A DNA stretch of 64,000 nt from Doryteuthis pealeii (GCA_023376005.1 CM042143.1:78685778-78749777), one strand, 5' to 3'; numbered from the stretch's first letter, positions 51,621 through 62,422 are shown. The notes: generated from the sequence alone by a model not told the origin. Made by a program: numbers and translations.

Positions 51621-51955
51621 GCGGCTTTGGCCTTTCGCTGACCTTATGGCTGACCTCTGGTTGGTCAGTTCGGTTCGTGGAAGTGGGAGATAAACTTGGA
51701 ATTTCGGATTTCTAGCTTAGCTTTTGAAGAAGCTGACGTGTCTTAAAGAGTGCTGTTTATTCTGCGCCTAATGGTTAACTTAGGCTAAATAAAAGACGTC
51801 TGAAAATTATCCAAATCTTTGTGGTCGTTACTAAAACCACAACGAACACAGATTAAGCAGTCCCAGAAGTCCGAAGGGAGCAGACCACAAGAACGGAGAA
51901 CCAGTCCAGATACCCAGACAGAGAATAGACGACCCGACCCAGAATAACTATATGA
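51621..51955. other. Spacer, no recognised feature
   Basis: Mixed composition; no match within the window. Confidence 0.45.
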
Positions 51956-51960
51956 TAAAA

Positions 51961-52732
51961 CTAGAAGCGGTTACTCAGCGTCACCTCAGTAGAGGGAAGA
52001 GACAAAAGACCCTGATGTACTGATTTGTTTATTTTTGAGATTTGCAAATACTGAACATGTTTAAGTAGAATTGCAATACTATTTCTATGTGGTTGGCAGC
52101 CTTCCGTCTACGAGAGACGATGGAGTAGTATCAAAGTTTGTTTTTTGGGGTTTTTTTTAATTTATTTTTTATTTGAACTACATAGCCTGGGCGGGTTCAT
52201 ATGGAAGATAAACTGTTGCCCATGCAGCAAATCCCCCCTCTTTTTTAATATATTTGAATATAAATCAAATCTTCATAATTTGTTTTAACAAAAAGCAAAA
52301 ACCGGTAATATTTAATGTGTATATTTACTTTGTCATTAATTGTTTTATTCTTGTAGTTTTATCTGGACATACATACATGATGGCAGCAAACTCGTGTTCG
52401 AGTATTGTCATTGCTTGATAGCCCAGCTAAAGTCTTACATTCTGTGGCGCAGGTGTTGCAGATATGAACACCTCTATCAGCAGGTACTGGAAGTTCGTTC
52501 CTATGTATTTTCCTATGTCGTTTTAAACCTCATGTGGTCTTGCACATCTTCCAACACTCACAACAAGTTATTTCAAGGAACACATGTAGTTGGTCCGTTT
52601 CGCCGATGCACAGTTTGGTGACTCATCAGGCCAGCTCTGCTCAGACACGGTCTTCCGCACTCTTCACACAATAGACCAATGGACCAATACATACATACAT
52701 ACATACATACACACTAACTGCCCTTTATTATG
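51961..52732 (-). mobile_element. Helitron family 1 with two internal foreign segments
   Basis: CTAG at 51961-51964 with the TGAGGTGACGCTGAGT-type hairpin marks the minus-strand 3' end. Body blocks colinear with other copies are 51961-52086, 52246-52376 and 52685-52732. Segment 1 (52087-52245: GTTGGCAGCCTTCCGTCTAC ...) and segment 2 (52377-52684) are foreign. Segment 2 holds three zinc-finger relics. They may be captured or later insertions. The 5' end is worn. Confidence 0.65.
52390..52668 (-). pseudogene. Three C2H2 zinc-finger relics, LINE N-terminus-like
   Basis: The minus strand, in order, encodes CEECGRPCLSRAGLMSHQTV then H (52606-52668, perfect C-x2-C-x12-H-x3-H), CCECWKMCKTT(stop)GLKRHRKIH (52503-52566, same spacing with one stop), and CNTCATECKTLAGLSSNDNT (52390-52460, first His lost). 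Frame changes between fingers. CGRPCLSRAGLMSH and KTLAGL are the kind of fingers found at the start of some non-LTR ORFs, which is an inference from memory. Confidence 0.6.
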
Positions 52733-52852
52733 GTCAGAAGAAGTAAGGAACTATACAACACTATGAAAAATTATCCTGACAGATTTGATTTTAAGAATTA
52801 AAAAATGGTAGGTTTATTTATTAATGGGCGATACTCTATATCATTTAAAACA

Positions 52853-52945
52853 CTGCTGGAGAAGTAAGGACGAACTCATAACTGACGTTCGCTTGTGGAC
52901 ACCTACACATGGACACACCAGTGTAGCCCGACTAGCAAATGGTGA
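52853..52945 (+). mobile_element. RTE-like LINE scrap
   Basis: ACTGCTGGAGAAGTAAGGAC, GAACTCATAACTGACGTTCG, CACCAGTGTAGCCCGACTAG. Confidence 0.6.
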
Positions 52946-53014
52946 GTTTCAGTTTGATAAGTGAAACCACTGATAGCGATTCCGAGGATATTGTACTTAT
53001 AAAATCTTTTTTGG

Positions 53015-53300
53015 CATGTGTAGCTTGTGGTGTAATGGTTAGAATCGTGGGAGATGGACTCGGTGACACGTTCAAATCCCTATCGAGACTGTTTGCATTT
53101 CACATATCGCTAATACTTTGGGAAAGGTGTGCATCCAATTACTCCCCCTCCAACTATGGGTAAATAGTAGGGCAGACTGGGTTCTTTAACCTTGGCTAGG
53201 TAACCAGTGTAGGAGTAGGAAAACTCTGAATTTAAACTTCTTAAACTCCGCTTAAGAAATTGACCTTATGTCGCATCCTGCTCGTGTGGAGGGTTTGGTA
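53015..53300 (+). mobile_element. SINE-A copy
   Basis: Head GTAGCTTGTGGTGTAATGGT, box B damaged (ACACGTTCAAATCCCTA), complete body and 3' part, ending GTGTGGAGGGTTTGG with an (AT)n tail. Confidence 0.8.
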
Positions 53301-53374
53301 AATATATATACATATATATATGTGTGTAGCGCATAACGTACTTGTAAAATATTAACTGTTTACTGGGTATATGT

Positions 53375-53620
53375 CTTGCTCTTAGTTGGTAGAGCGTCCG
53401 TCAAGTAATCACAAGGTTCCTGGTTCGATACTGGCCTTCACCAATTCAGCGTATGAGTAGCATAGGGATATGTGTGGTAAAGTGAGAAGCTGATGGTAGG
53501 TGTGGCACTCCACCTCAGACTCCAAAACAATCTCCTTGGTCTAGCGCTAGTGAAAAGGGTATAGACTCCCTCGCTGTCTGGCTAATACCTACTGTAGGCC
53601 ACCCCGACAACTTTACTTTT
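53375..53620 (+). mobile_element. SINE-C copy
   Basis: GCTCTTAGTTGGTAGAGCG head, GGTTCGATACTGGCC box B, complete to ACAACTTTACTTTT. Confidence 0.8.
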
Positions 53621-54105
53621 ATTCTTATGTAATAGCAACAATTTGCCAAGAGTTATATGATTTCAAGTAACTAATGATAATAATCCTAAGTACACAATCA
53701 TGTCTTCAGGTATCTATTCTTAATAAAAAATATTTTATAAATGTGTAGCGGATACTTTTGTTGTTGTGTTGTTGTTGTTTTTGTTGTTGTTGTGTTGTTG
53801 TTCTTCTTCTTCTTCTTCTTCTTCTTCTTCTTCTTCTTCTTTTCTTTCTTTCTCGGTTACTCATCTCTCATATCCACACATACATACAAACACGCACGTA
53901 TATACGCATACACGCACTAGTATTATATCGTAGAGTCACAGGTGCTTAATCGGTTCTCTCCTGATCTATTCGACCTGCCCCAAAAACTTAACTCCACTTG
54001 ACCCCTCATTCACCCACCCTCCCTGTGCACACCACCCTTGTATCCACCAACTCCACCCCAAGCATGCCTCCATCAACTCGACCAAAAAAAAACAACCTAC
54101 TTCCA
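53621..54105. other. Spacer with (TTG)n-(TTC)n tract
   Basis: 53755-53840 is TTG/TTC triplets. C-rich unrecognised sequence follows. Confidence 0.55.
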
Positions 54106-54106
54106 G

Positions 54107-54111
<5 letters not shown>

Positions 54112-54182
<71 letters not shown>
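54112..54182. repeat. (CT)n
   Basis: 71 bases of CT. Confidence 0.98.
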
Positions 54183-54185
<3 letters not shown>

Positions 54186-54529
54186 CTTTTCACTTCATCT
54201 TGAAACTCTATTCCTGTTATTCTCATCCAATTCTCGACAGAGAGCCCCGGAAAACGGCCGAATTCAGTCACAGATTAACACGTTACCCCCCCCCCCCCCC
54301 CACACACACACTCTTCTTCCGTAGAAACAAGCCTATCAGGCGACTGGCTGTCCCAGAGTCTCACCCACCTCTTTATATACTTTATACCCTTTACCCCTAC
54401 CACCACACCACCACTACCTCGGCCCAGGCGTAGTTCCGAAATTCTACACGACGCAAAATTAACGGCTAGCTAAGCAAAGATACTTGTGACTTAATGGGCA
54501 ATAAGAGACTTGATTGACTTTCCGTTGAT

Positions 54530-54543
54530 TGACCCCCCCCCCT

Positions 54544-54610
<67 letters not shown>
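54530..54610. repeat. poly-C then (CT)n
   Basis: CCCCCCCCC followed by CT with one TTC break. A similar C-run is at 54286. Confidence 0.97.
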
Positions 54611-54734
54611 ATCTAAAAACTGTCACTACTACCCCTGGGTATACTACATCAATCGAATCGGCTTTAAGCTGTTATTGGATCAGCTAGTTCTTAATAATTA
54701 ACTATATAGAATTTAGATTTTAAAAATTTTTCTA

Positions 54735-54771
54735 AACACACACTCCACACACACACACACACAATGATATA

Positions 54772-54832
<61 letters not shown>
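54735..54832. repeat. (CA)n then (AT)n
   Basis: Short CA run, then 65 bases of AT directly before a hammerhead-bearing unit. Confidence 0.97.
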
Positions 54833-54833
<1 letters not shown>

Positions 54834-54837
54834 CCTA

Positions 54838-55020
54838 ATTTGAGACAGACTAAACTAACTAGGTTTCACCAAAAGTATTATCAGGATAATACTGGCAGTT
54901 TTATCCTGAAGATCCTTTAGGTGAAACCTAGGTAGATATTTCCTGGCTCAAATTAGGTTTTCTATATTTCGCTCTACTTAATGTATTGAGCACCTTTTAC
55001 ATATTTGCTCAGTTGACTCT
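54838..55020 (+). mobile_element. Palindromic hammerhead-bearing unit
   Basis: 54851-54895 and 54902-54945 are inverted versions of each other. The plus arm is a hammerhead-like motif; the minus arm has CTGATAA and is broken. The tail (TTTCGCTCTACTTAATGTAT, TGAGCACCTTTTACATATTT) matches the tail at 56410-56480 loosely. (AT)n lies on both sides (54765-54832, 55027-55062). Confidence 0.6.
54902..54938 (+). ncRNA. Hammerhead-like motif, core complete
   Basis: TATC / CTGAAGA / T-CCT-TT-AGG-T / GAA / ACC-TA-GGT / A / GATA. Stem I four perfect pairs, cleavage triplet GUA. Stem II has a T-T pair at its base and a 2-base loop, and stem III is the palindrome ACCTAGGT. Probably dimer-dependent if active. 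Confidence 0.5.
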
Positions 55021-55025
55021 TTGTT

Positions 55026-55026
<1 letters not shown>

Positions 55027-55062
<36 letters not shown>
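55027..55062. repeat. (AT)n
   Basis: AT run after the hammerhead-bearing unit. Confidence 0.97.
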
Positions 55063-55065
<3 letters not shown>

Positions 55066-55129
55066 TAAATACACCGCCCTGTCGACTGGGGCTGTAAAAA
55101 TATGCTTGTTACACCTCTGCATAGGAATA

Positions 55130-55430
55130 TAACCGTTTCAATAAAGCCACCTGTTAGTCGTAGGTGACAACCCGTAATGCCTGGGGACGGGATTGTGTTG
55201 GCTGAGCTGTCTGTGGCCCGGGTACTAAGTTATCCTATGGCATGCAAAACTCCACTTCGGCCCTTCGGATTGAGGAGGCCCCACCGATCAATCGGCTGCC
55301 CATGTCAAGCCCTAGCAACTATATGATTGTCACGGCCGTATTCTTCAAATTGCTCTGCGGTAAAAACCCACCACTTTTTATTATATAGGTGCTAGAACAC
55401 ACTGGCTTAGAGTCAACCATCAGTATTTAT
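55130..55430 (-). repeat. Unclassified GGTTGG-start repeat, internal part
   Basis: Inverted match to 29680-29960: GGCCCGGGTACTAAGTTATC, CATGCAAAACTCCACTTCGG, CCGATCAATCGGCTGCCCAT. Confidence 0.65.
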
Positions 55431-55559
55431 TAATACACACGCAGTTAATGAAAATTATTCCTATAATTCTATTAATACACATCAAGTTAATGAAAAATTA
55501 TTTCTTAAAAAATCATATATATATACTATATAAAATGTTGTTCTGGTTCCAACGGGAGA

Positions 55560-55720
55560 AAATGTAATATTTTTATAAAAAAAAAGAAGAAGGTCCGCAA
55601 AATGTATCGTTCTCAGAAAAAATGTTTTATTCTTTTTATTTCACATACGCAACACGTGTTTCAGATATTCTGGTATCTTCTTCAGGCTTTGGTCAATACA
55701 TATATTGATATACATACTTG
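55560..55720 (-). ncRNA. Hammerhead-like core without a closing stem I
   Basis: Minus strand (55658-55693): CTGAAGA / AGATA-CCAGAA-TATCT / GAAACACGTGTTGCG. Stem II has five perfect pairs, better than most here. Sequence before CTGAAGA (AAAGC) does not pair with what follows, so stem I is missing. Confidence 0.35.
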
Positions 55721-55814
55721 TATATATACATATACACATACATATATGCGTGTTTCTGTAATTTTCTGTTATGGTTTTTAATAACGGTTGATAATAATAA
55801 TAATAATAATAATA

Positions 55815-55817
<3 letters not shown>

Positions 55818-55883
<66 letters not shown>
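55818..55883. repeat. (AAT)n then (AT)n
   Basis: AAT triplets at 55793-55818, then 65 bases of AT. Confidence 0.97.
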
Positions 55884-55885
<2 letters not shown>

Positions 55886-56290
55886 ATAATGAAAAACAAA
55901 AGATGTTTACAACTGAATGGGCTCATCAGGAGAGAAGTGTGCAAACCGTTTCGGGGCCTATTCTCGACGGTTTAAAAAAGCAACACCGGCCCATCCTCAC
56001 TGATATGAGGACCCTTCGCAATATAATGCATCGACCACACGTGGGTCGGTCATCAACAAAAATAAGACGGGAAAATGACCGTTAGTAAAAACAGAACGCT
56101 GCTAGTCAAACGTTGGAATTAATTTTAAAAAATGCGCTGTCTATATTAAAAATAATATGAATTTTATTTAAAAATAAAATGAATTTTATTTAAAAATAAA
56201 ATGAATCTTATTTTTAATTTTAAAAATAATCAGAAGCATTATAGTTATAAAATGAGACTCAAAAAAAGTCTGATGTAGAGTTATAGAAAA
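55884..56290. other. Spacer, partly repetitive
   Basis: 55905-56090 has a 60-codon frame and CTCATCAGGAGAG and CCGTTTCGGGGCC blocks, but these do not assemble into a hammerhead. 56150-56215 repeats AAAATAAAATGAATTTTATT. Confidence 0.45.
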
Positions 56291-56295
56291 GAGTC

Positions 56296-56480
56296 AGAGA
56301 ATATCTATCTAAGTTTCTCCTGATGGATCATCAGGATAATTCTGACAAAATCAAAATTATCCTGAGAATCCGTTCGGAGAAACCTAGGTAGATATTCTCT
56401 GGTTCATTATTAGTTTATTATTATTATTTATTAGCTCTAGTATTTTTGTATTGAACACTTTAGTATATTTAACTTAGGCA
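56296..56480. mobile_element. Palindromic hammerhead-bearing unit, second copy
   Basis: Arms 56303-56339 and 56359-56395 around ATTCTGACAAAATCAAAATT. The plus arm reads TATC / CTGAGAA / TCCG-TT-CGGA / GAA / ACCTAGGT / A / GATA and has lost the core G. The minus arm reads TATC / CTGATGA / TCC-ATCA-GGA / GAA / ACTTAGAT / A / GATA with an intact core but a damaged stem III. Both are paralogues of 54838-55020. Confidence 0.55.
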
Positions 56481-56562
56481 ACTCTTACAGTATATTTTTC
56501 TTTTGGACATTTTTATAGTACCGTCTGATTATTTTCAGGAGGTGCAGATGATTTGGTCTTTT

Positions 56563-56642
<80 letters not shown>

Positions 56643-56645
56643 AGA
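56563..56645. repeat. (AT)n-(GA)n compound microsatellite
   Basis: AT to 56601 then GA, followed by a SINE-B tail scrap (TTGATATTAAATAACCCACA). Confidence 0.97.
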
Positions 56646-56704
56646 AACAAGATTTGATATTAAATAACCCACAAGGGTTCATATGCCAATAAACTAGACA
56701 ACCA

Positions 56705-56944
56705 ACCAATCAAAATGAATACTCTTGCCGTTCGTTTAAAAACTAAAACCGCATGGTTGACACTAACGAACCAAAAAGTTATTAATCTAAAAATATTTCA
56801 GAAACAATATGATATAGCTATTTATTAAGCTTAGCTAGTTGTGGTACAAGGCCGCAATAATGGGGCACCCAATAAGAACCATTAGATTATTATTAAAGAG
56901 AAAACCCAGAAAATCACCAACTTCATCATCAGGTAAGTGTTGGT

Positions 56945-56987
<43 letters not shown>

Positions 56988-57615
56988 GAAGAAGAAGAAG
57001 AAAGAAGAAGAAGAAGAGATTGTGTGTTTGTCTGCCTGTAACTGAAACTATATTACTACACACGTCTTAATTACCTTAGTTATTTACATTACATTCTCCA
57101 TGATTATATTTTTATTTAAACCTCAATTATTAATAAAATTATTTTACATTATTAATACAGTTGACCATATCTATATACTAATAACATGCAATTGTATTTA
57201 TATATACAACAAAATAGGCGGTTTACAGTGTGAACGGAAAGGCTAATTTGCATATTGATATTTTAAAAATTGATTTTAATAAATATATGCTTAGTATTAT
57301 TGATTTCTAATTGTTTGCTTTTATCTTTATGAATATGAGCAACAATCTCGGGGATAAATCTTAAAAGAAATAACTGTAATTTAATTCTTTACTTCCTATT
57401 TTAACTAAATAGTTAAATTAGGAAAATTTAGCAATGAAAGACGGGAGTGATGAAAGAGTAAGTTTCTATTTTTTTATTATACACACCCTCTGTTTCAAAT
57501 CTTTTTATTTTCATTCTGATTTAGTTCCTTTCTAATTTGATATGATATCTAATTACATTAAAATTTAAATACTTGCACCCGAAGAGTGCATATATTTGCT
57601 AGTAATAATAATATA
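56705..57615. other. AT-rich spacer with (AAT)n/(AAG)n
   Basis: 56948-57015 is AAT then AAG triplets. GTGGTACAAGGCCGCAATAA at 56840 recurs near 4940 and 29250. No gene. Confidence 0.5.
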
Positions 57616-57619
57616 TACA

Positions 57620-57825
57620 AATGCAGTTTACATTTCACGTACCGTATGCCCGTGAAAAAGGCATAAATGCAATTATTCCCTCCGGCTATGAATAAATAGA
57701 AGGGCAGACTGGGCTCTTTAACCTTGGTTAGACAATCTCGGTGAAGGAAAACTTTGAATTCAAGCCTGTTAAACTCCACTTAAGAAATTGAGCTTGTGTC
57801 ACATCCTACTCGGTATGAATTGGTA
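57620..57825 (+). mobile_element. SINE-A copy, 5'-truncated
   Basis: Begins in TTTACATTTCACG, continues through CCCTCCGGCTATGAATAAAT, CTTAACCTTGGTTAGACAA and CTCCACTTAAGAAATTGAGC. The tRNA head is missing. (AT)n tail. Confidence 0.75.
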
Positions 57826-57843
57826 TATATATATATCGGTATG

Positions 57844-57920
<77 letters not shown>
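57844..57920. repeat. (AT)n, 77 bases
   Basis: Between SINE-A and a mariner relic. Confidence 0.97.
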
Positions 57921-57923
<3 letters not shown>

Positions 57924-58240
57924 AGGTTCAAAAATTAGTGAGACAAGAGCTGTATGTATCAAGACAGAAATGAACCAAAAATGAAAACTGTCCCCTTTCA
58001 TTTAAAACAGTTATTACAGCGAGTTTTCTATGTCGAAGAACCTCTGAATTTCCCCCTTTGACATGAGGGGGGGGGGTCTGTGTCGTCTTGTTTCTTTTAA
58101 TGGCCTCAATTGTTAATCTGAGAATAATTTTTAGTTTAGGAAATAAGAAAAGGTCGAAGGTCATGTACTTGTACAAGTCTGTGTTTCTCCAAAATCTTCT
58201 CTTCAAAAATGTCCTGGCTCGTTTCATACTTTTCATTCAA
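57921..58240 (-). pseudogene. Mariner transposase C-terminal relic
   Basis: Minus strand: FDLFLFPKLKIILRLTIEAI then KRN, the conserved stretch just after the third catalytic Asp. Here the D-F-F context reads TFDLFLFP. The frame is then lost, and the element ends TTGAACCTATA. The inverted end TATAGGTTCAAAAATTAG is also seen near 26895. Several hundred bases of the 5' part are absent. Confidence 0.65.
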
Positions 58241-58383
58241 ATTAGAAATAACTGAATTAAAGAGTCCTAAATATATTATTTCTAAGTATTACTTTTTGAG
58301 ACAGTAAAAGAGGCAAAAATGAAAAAGAAAATTCTTATTAAAATAACAGAATAAAAATATATCTTTTAATTTTTAAGCAAATA

Positions 58384-59082
58384 CTGTGGTACCTTCACTT
58401 ACTAGTTTAATCAATTTCGCTCGTAACTCAATTTCCTCGTATATTAAATCAATTTTCCCCATTGAAATAAACGGAAATGTCTTTAATCCGTTTCAGCCCC
58501 ATCAAAAACACCCTCTTTTCTTTTATGTTTTTTAATTTTAAAAAATAGTACTGTATTGGATGAAAAATAATAAAGTAGAATGTAATGAATTGTTAGCTGT
58601 AATATATTTTAATGTGTACCTATACATATATAAAGGACAGTTGATGTGTATGTATGTATGTATGTATGTATGTATGTACAAAAATAAAACAATTAACGAT
58701 AAAGTTAATATGCATACACATCAAATATCACCATTTCTTGCTTTTTGTACAAAAATTATGAAGATTTTATTCATATTCGAAGATATTTAAAAATCAAAAT
58801 ATACATAGAAATAGCATTGAAATTTTACTTAAAATGACCAACATTTGTAAATCTCAAAAGTAAACAAATCAATACACACTCTTCTACCTAGTTGATGCTG
58901 GGTAGCCGCTTCTAGTTTTGTTTTTTTTATAAATGATATTTTTCTTTGGTGTAATAGATTTGGAAACTTCCATGTTTTTAGTGAACTCGCTTGTATCTCA
59001 AATTTTAGATCTCAACATAGTGTGTCAGCTCGTAACTTGGAAAACTCGTAGGTTGAGGTACTCGTAAGTCAAAGTACAACAG
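58384..59082. mobile_element. CAGTGGTACC MITE split by a Helitron
   Basis: Left end CTGTGGTACCTTCACTTACT at 58384 and right end AAGTACAACAG at 59082, with TA on both sides. Colinear with 18028-18477 except for 58619-58915, which is a Helitron. Confidence 0.8.
58619..58915 (+). mobile_element. Helitron family 1 inside a MITE
   Basis: Starts CCTATACATATATAAAGG after an A and ends GGGTAGCCGCTTCTAG before TTT. The plus-strand hairpin CAGCATCAACTAGGTAG-region is worn. (GTAT)n at 58651-58678 lies inside. At 297 bp it is a close relative of the 14-kb units, in the opposite orientation. Confidence 0.75.
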
Positions 59083-59239
59083 TATTCTTTGAGCCCAAGA
59101 GTCTCTTTAGCATATTTTAATCGAAAACGTAATTTAAAGATTCCCAAATTCAAAATAAATGTTTTAGCTTTAATGCATTTTTTGTTTTACGATTCAGATT
59201 TTTCAAAATTTTCAAGTTTTTTAACGATTTATGTATTTA

Positions 59240-59520
59240 CTCAACTCCTCCGTACAAGCAGAATGTGATACAATGTCAATTTTAAGTTGGGTTTAAAAGG
59301 TTTGAAATCAGAGCTTTCCTTTTTCTAGACCTGTTGCCTAACCAAGGTTAAAGAGCCAAGTCTGCACTACTATTTACCCATAGCTGAAGAGAGAATAGTG
59401 GGATTGCATACCTTTCCCAATGGTTTTAGCGTTATGTGAAATGTAAACAGCCTTGTCCAGGATTTGAACTCAGTTACGCTGTCAATTTTATACGACGGTA
59501 ATTATTACACTACAAACACC
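59240..59520 (-). mobile_element. SINE-A copy
   Basis: Minus-strand head GTGTTTGTAGTGTAATAATT, box B GAGTTCAAATCCTGG, full body to ATTGTATCACATTCTGCTTG. Confidence 0.8.
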
Positions 59521-59860
59521 TTTTTTTAATTGATTTGAATTCTATTCTTATCTTTTATAAGAAATATAAAAAAAATTATAAGCAGAACTTTTTTAGAAAA
59601 CTAAAAAAATTTAATGAAGGATAGCAAAATTTTAAAAACTTTAAAAAATATATATATATTCCTACAAAGATTTTTTTTCTTAAGATAAAAACCTGAAGTT
59701 TTCCAAAATCCCCAAAATACATTTTTCAATTTGCGATTTTCAAAATCAAGCATATTTTCAAAATCTATTTATAATGAAGATTCGGTCCACATCTGTCTGT
59801 AACCAAAACTACATCACAGCTTACGTCACAACGTTTGAATCCTTTCCTTTGTAATAAACT
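59521..59860. other. AT-rich spacer, no recognised feature
   Basis: A AATGAAGATTCGGTCC ... GTCTGTAACCAAAACTACAT block at 59775 recurs near 60100. Confidence 0.5.
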
Positions 59861-60945
59861 ATATATTATTTGAATAGATAAAATATATAAACTATGAAAT
59901 TAATTTAAAAAATTGTATTACTTTAAATGGTAAAAATTATTTGCGAAATTTGAAATCAATTTTTAAGATTGTTTTTTATTCTCGTCCATTTTTCAGTAAC
60001 AAGAAATTAACTAAAAGTTTACAAATAAACAAATACTTACGATTTTGTGTAAAATTTATGTGTAAAATATTCAGAATAATTATCTATTAATAATGGAGAT
60101 TCGCTTCCGGTTTTTGTCTGTAACAAAAATTACGTCACTGCTTACGTCACATTACCCCAAATCATCATAACAGAATTATACACTCAAAATTTGAACATGC
60201 AACATTAGACAGTCCTCATTGTTTTTAAAAACAAGTTTTGATAAATACATGACTGGTATTATATATCTCTATATAGTTTGTTTTATTTTAATACATATTT
60301 AAATTTACATTTCAAATTGTTTTATCTTTTAATCCTTTAATGAATTTGATGATTTTACTTACTTAGGGTACAAACTCGCTGACATTGAATTTTTTACTCC
60401 CACATCTCAGGCAAAAATGTTTCAAAAATCTATTTTATATTTATCTATTTTATTTGAGAGGAACCGAACTAACTTTCATTTCAAATTGTTTTTTTATTTA
60501 TTTTTTTTTTTTTTTTTTTTTTTTACTCCTTTAATAAATTTGTTGTGCTCAGGCAATATCTTAAAAGATAATTTTTACACCACCCGAAGGGTGTTTTTCT
60601 TTTTGTTTGTTTTTTTGTTTTGTTTTTTTTTTTGTTTTTGCTAATCTTTTTAACAATTTAAATTCTTTGTGGACTATTCTTTCTATTTGATTTCGAGATA
60701 GTGAAAGACAGGAGAGGTAATTAGAGTAATTTGTGTTAAGGTCTGAAAATTTTCTAAATTGGGATATCAAAGAAGGACCCATAACTCGGCTTCCGATAGC
60801 GGAATCGATTCGAAACCAATTTCACTTTCAAATGGGAAATGACATGAACATATAAAAGTTATGCTAAATGTTCCCATTTTCCTAATTAATTCGCTTACAA
60901 ACAAACAGGCACAGAGATGTGATATTATAATACAAGGGTAATCCT
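59860..60945. repeat. AT-rich interspersed repeat, copy 2
   Basis: 59870-60090 matches 20700-20910 and 60240-60645 matches 20950-21150 in the same order, with an additional ~150 bases between. Poly-T at 60498-60522. Non-coding. Confidence 0.6.
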
Positions 60946-60949
60946 AAAG

Positions 60950-61160
60950 GTAAGGTCTCCAAAATATTTAGAAATCAAAGAAACGTTTATTATTTATTGT
61001 CAATGATATTTACGTCATTTTAAAGTTGAACATATATTTATTTTTCTACATAATCGCCATTTTTGGTCGATCAATTTTTGTAGGCGATGTGGCAGTTTTT
61101 ATATTCTCATGTCATTCCAGCTCACCGCATGAAGAAGGGTTGAACCTCGTCGTTTATGCA
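60950..61160 (-). pseudogene. Mariner relic providing the Helitron empty site
   Basis: Minus strand: WNDMRI(stop)KLPHRLQKLIDQ then NGDYVEK-type codons across a frameshift. The outer end AAAGGTAAGGTCTCCA, GAAACGTTTATTATTTATTG continues uninterrupted through GTCAATGATATTTACGTCA, where the copy at 14060-15120 has two Helitrons. Confidence 0.7.
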
Positions 61161-61449
61161 AACTCACAAACTGGACATCATTTTCACGTCGTGGTGTAAT
61201 GTTTGTAAACTAGTCTCGTATATCCATTACTACTGAAAAAGTGAGTTCGATCCTCGCTGAATTCCCTATATTGTGACCTTGTGTTAAATCCTACTTGTGG
61301 GGGAACGGGTTGCGAAAATATTCTTTATTATCTAATTCTCCAGCTTCTCAATCTAACGGAGATTGCTATGACATGATTATTTAGAGATCAAAAATGTTTA
61401 AGAAGCATCTATATCATCATGGACGACTATTACTACTGATTCGCTGATC
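61161..61449. other. Spacer, no recognised feature
   Basis: Mixed sequence; TTCCCTATATTGTGACCTTG-like scraps but nothing firm. Confidence 0.4.
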
Positions 61450-61457
61450 GTCTAAGA

Positions 61458-61762
61458 CAGTCGTTCCCAACCTTTTTCTATTGCCGCACCCTTAAAAGAG
61501 TATTGCTCTGACCTCGCACCCCAACAATTTATACTTTTGTTCAAAAAAGTAGAATGTGAATCCACACTACAGTTTTATCAAAAGATCATATATATTTCAC
61601 TCTAAATCTCTAAGGGTAATGATAATAATCTAAAATAAAGGAACCTAATATTAATTACAAAAGACAAAGATTTGATCTAAATTTGAACGGACATTTCTCG
61701 CACCCCCTGGAATGATGCTCACACCCCCAGTAGGTGTGAGCACTCCTGGTCGGAAACCCCTG
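61458..61762. mobile_element. hAT-type MITE with perfect 8-bp target duplication
   Basis: Starts CAGTCGTTCCCAACC and ends GGTCGGAAACCCCTG, imperfect 15-bp inverted repeats of the hAT CAGNGGTT class. GTCTAAGA occurs at 61450-61457 and again at 61763-61770, an exact 8-bp duplication typical of hAT. Internal CGCACCCCTT-like and GGTGTGAGCACTCC. Non-coding, 305 bp. Confidence 0.85.
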
Positions 61763-61770
61763 GTCTAAGA

Positions 61771-62420
61771 GAAGTTTAAAAGTAACCAAATCGACGATAT
61801 TTTTGGTGAGCAGGAGTAAAATCGCGCCATTATAAGTTTTTTTTTTTTTTTTTAAATATTGGTGTTGGTTTTGGTTGTTTGTTTGTTTTTTGTTTGTTTT
61901 TTTTTTTCTTTTGTTTTAGATTTTGCTTCTTCTTTTCTTTTCTTTTTGTAAAAAAGGGGGGGTAAGTCTGGAGGGATTTTTTTAAAAAGAAAAATGTTTA
62001 ATGTTCTAGACAAACGCTGCAGAATTGGAGTGCTATAGTAGATATTTTCTACGACCCTACCCTGAAAAAAAAAAGCAATAAAATATTTTAAATAAATGAA
62101 TAAATAATAGTTCCGTGGGAACATGAAATATGTTTTGGAGAAGAATATTTCAGAGGGTTGCCGCTGTTTTATGTTTTTGTTTTTGCTTGGGTATTTTATT
62201 TATTTTATTTTTTACTACTTACACTGCTCTTCTTCCTCTTCCTTTTCTTTTTCTCTTTGTATTTTTACTGCTTACATTCTTCTTCTTCGTTTTCTTCTTC
62301 TTCTTCTTCTTCTTGTTTCTAGCTACTTAAGTTCTTCTTCCTTTACTTCTTGTTTTTTACTGTATACGATCTTCTTCCTTTTTTCTTCTTGTTTTTTGCT
62401 ACATACGATCTTCTTCTTCT
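61771..62420. other. T-rich spacer, (TTC)n toward the right
   Basis: Poly-T and TTTG runs at 61835-61920, then TTC-rich and a repeated TTCTTGTTTTTTACT(G/A)(T/C)A(T/C)A block at 62345-62410. Confidence 0.55.
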
Positions 62421-62422
62421 TC

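Noticed and set aside
55915..55975. CTCATCAGG and CCGTTTCGGGGCC near 55.9 kb as a hammerhead
   Set aside because: The parts are in the wrong order and stem II cannot form from the bases present.
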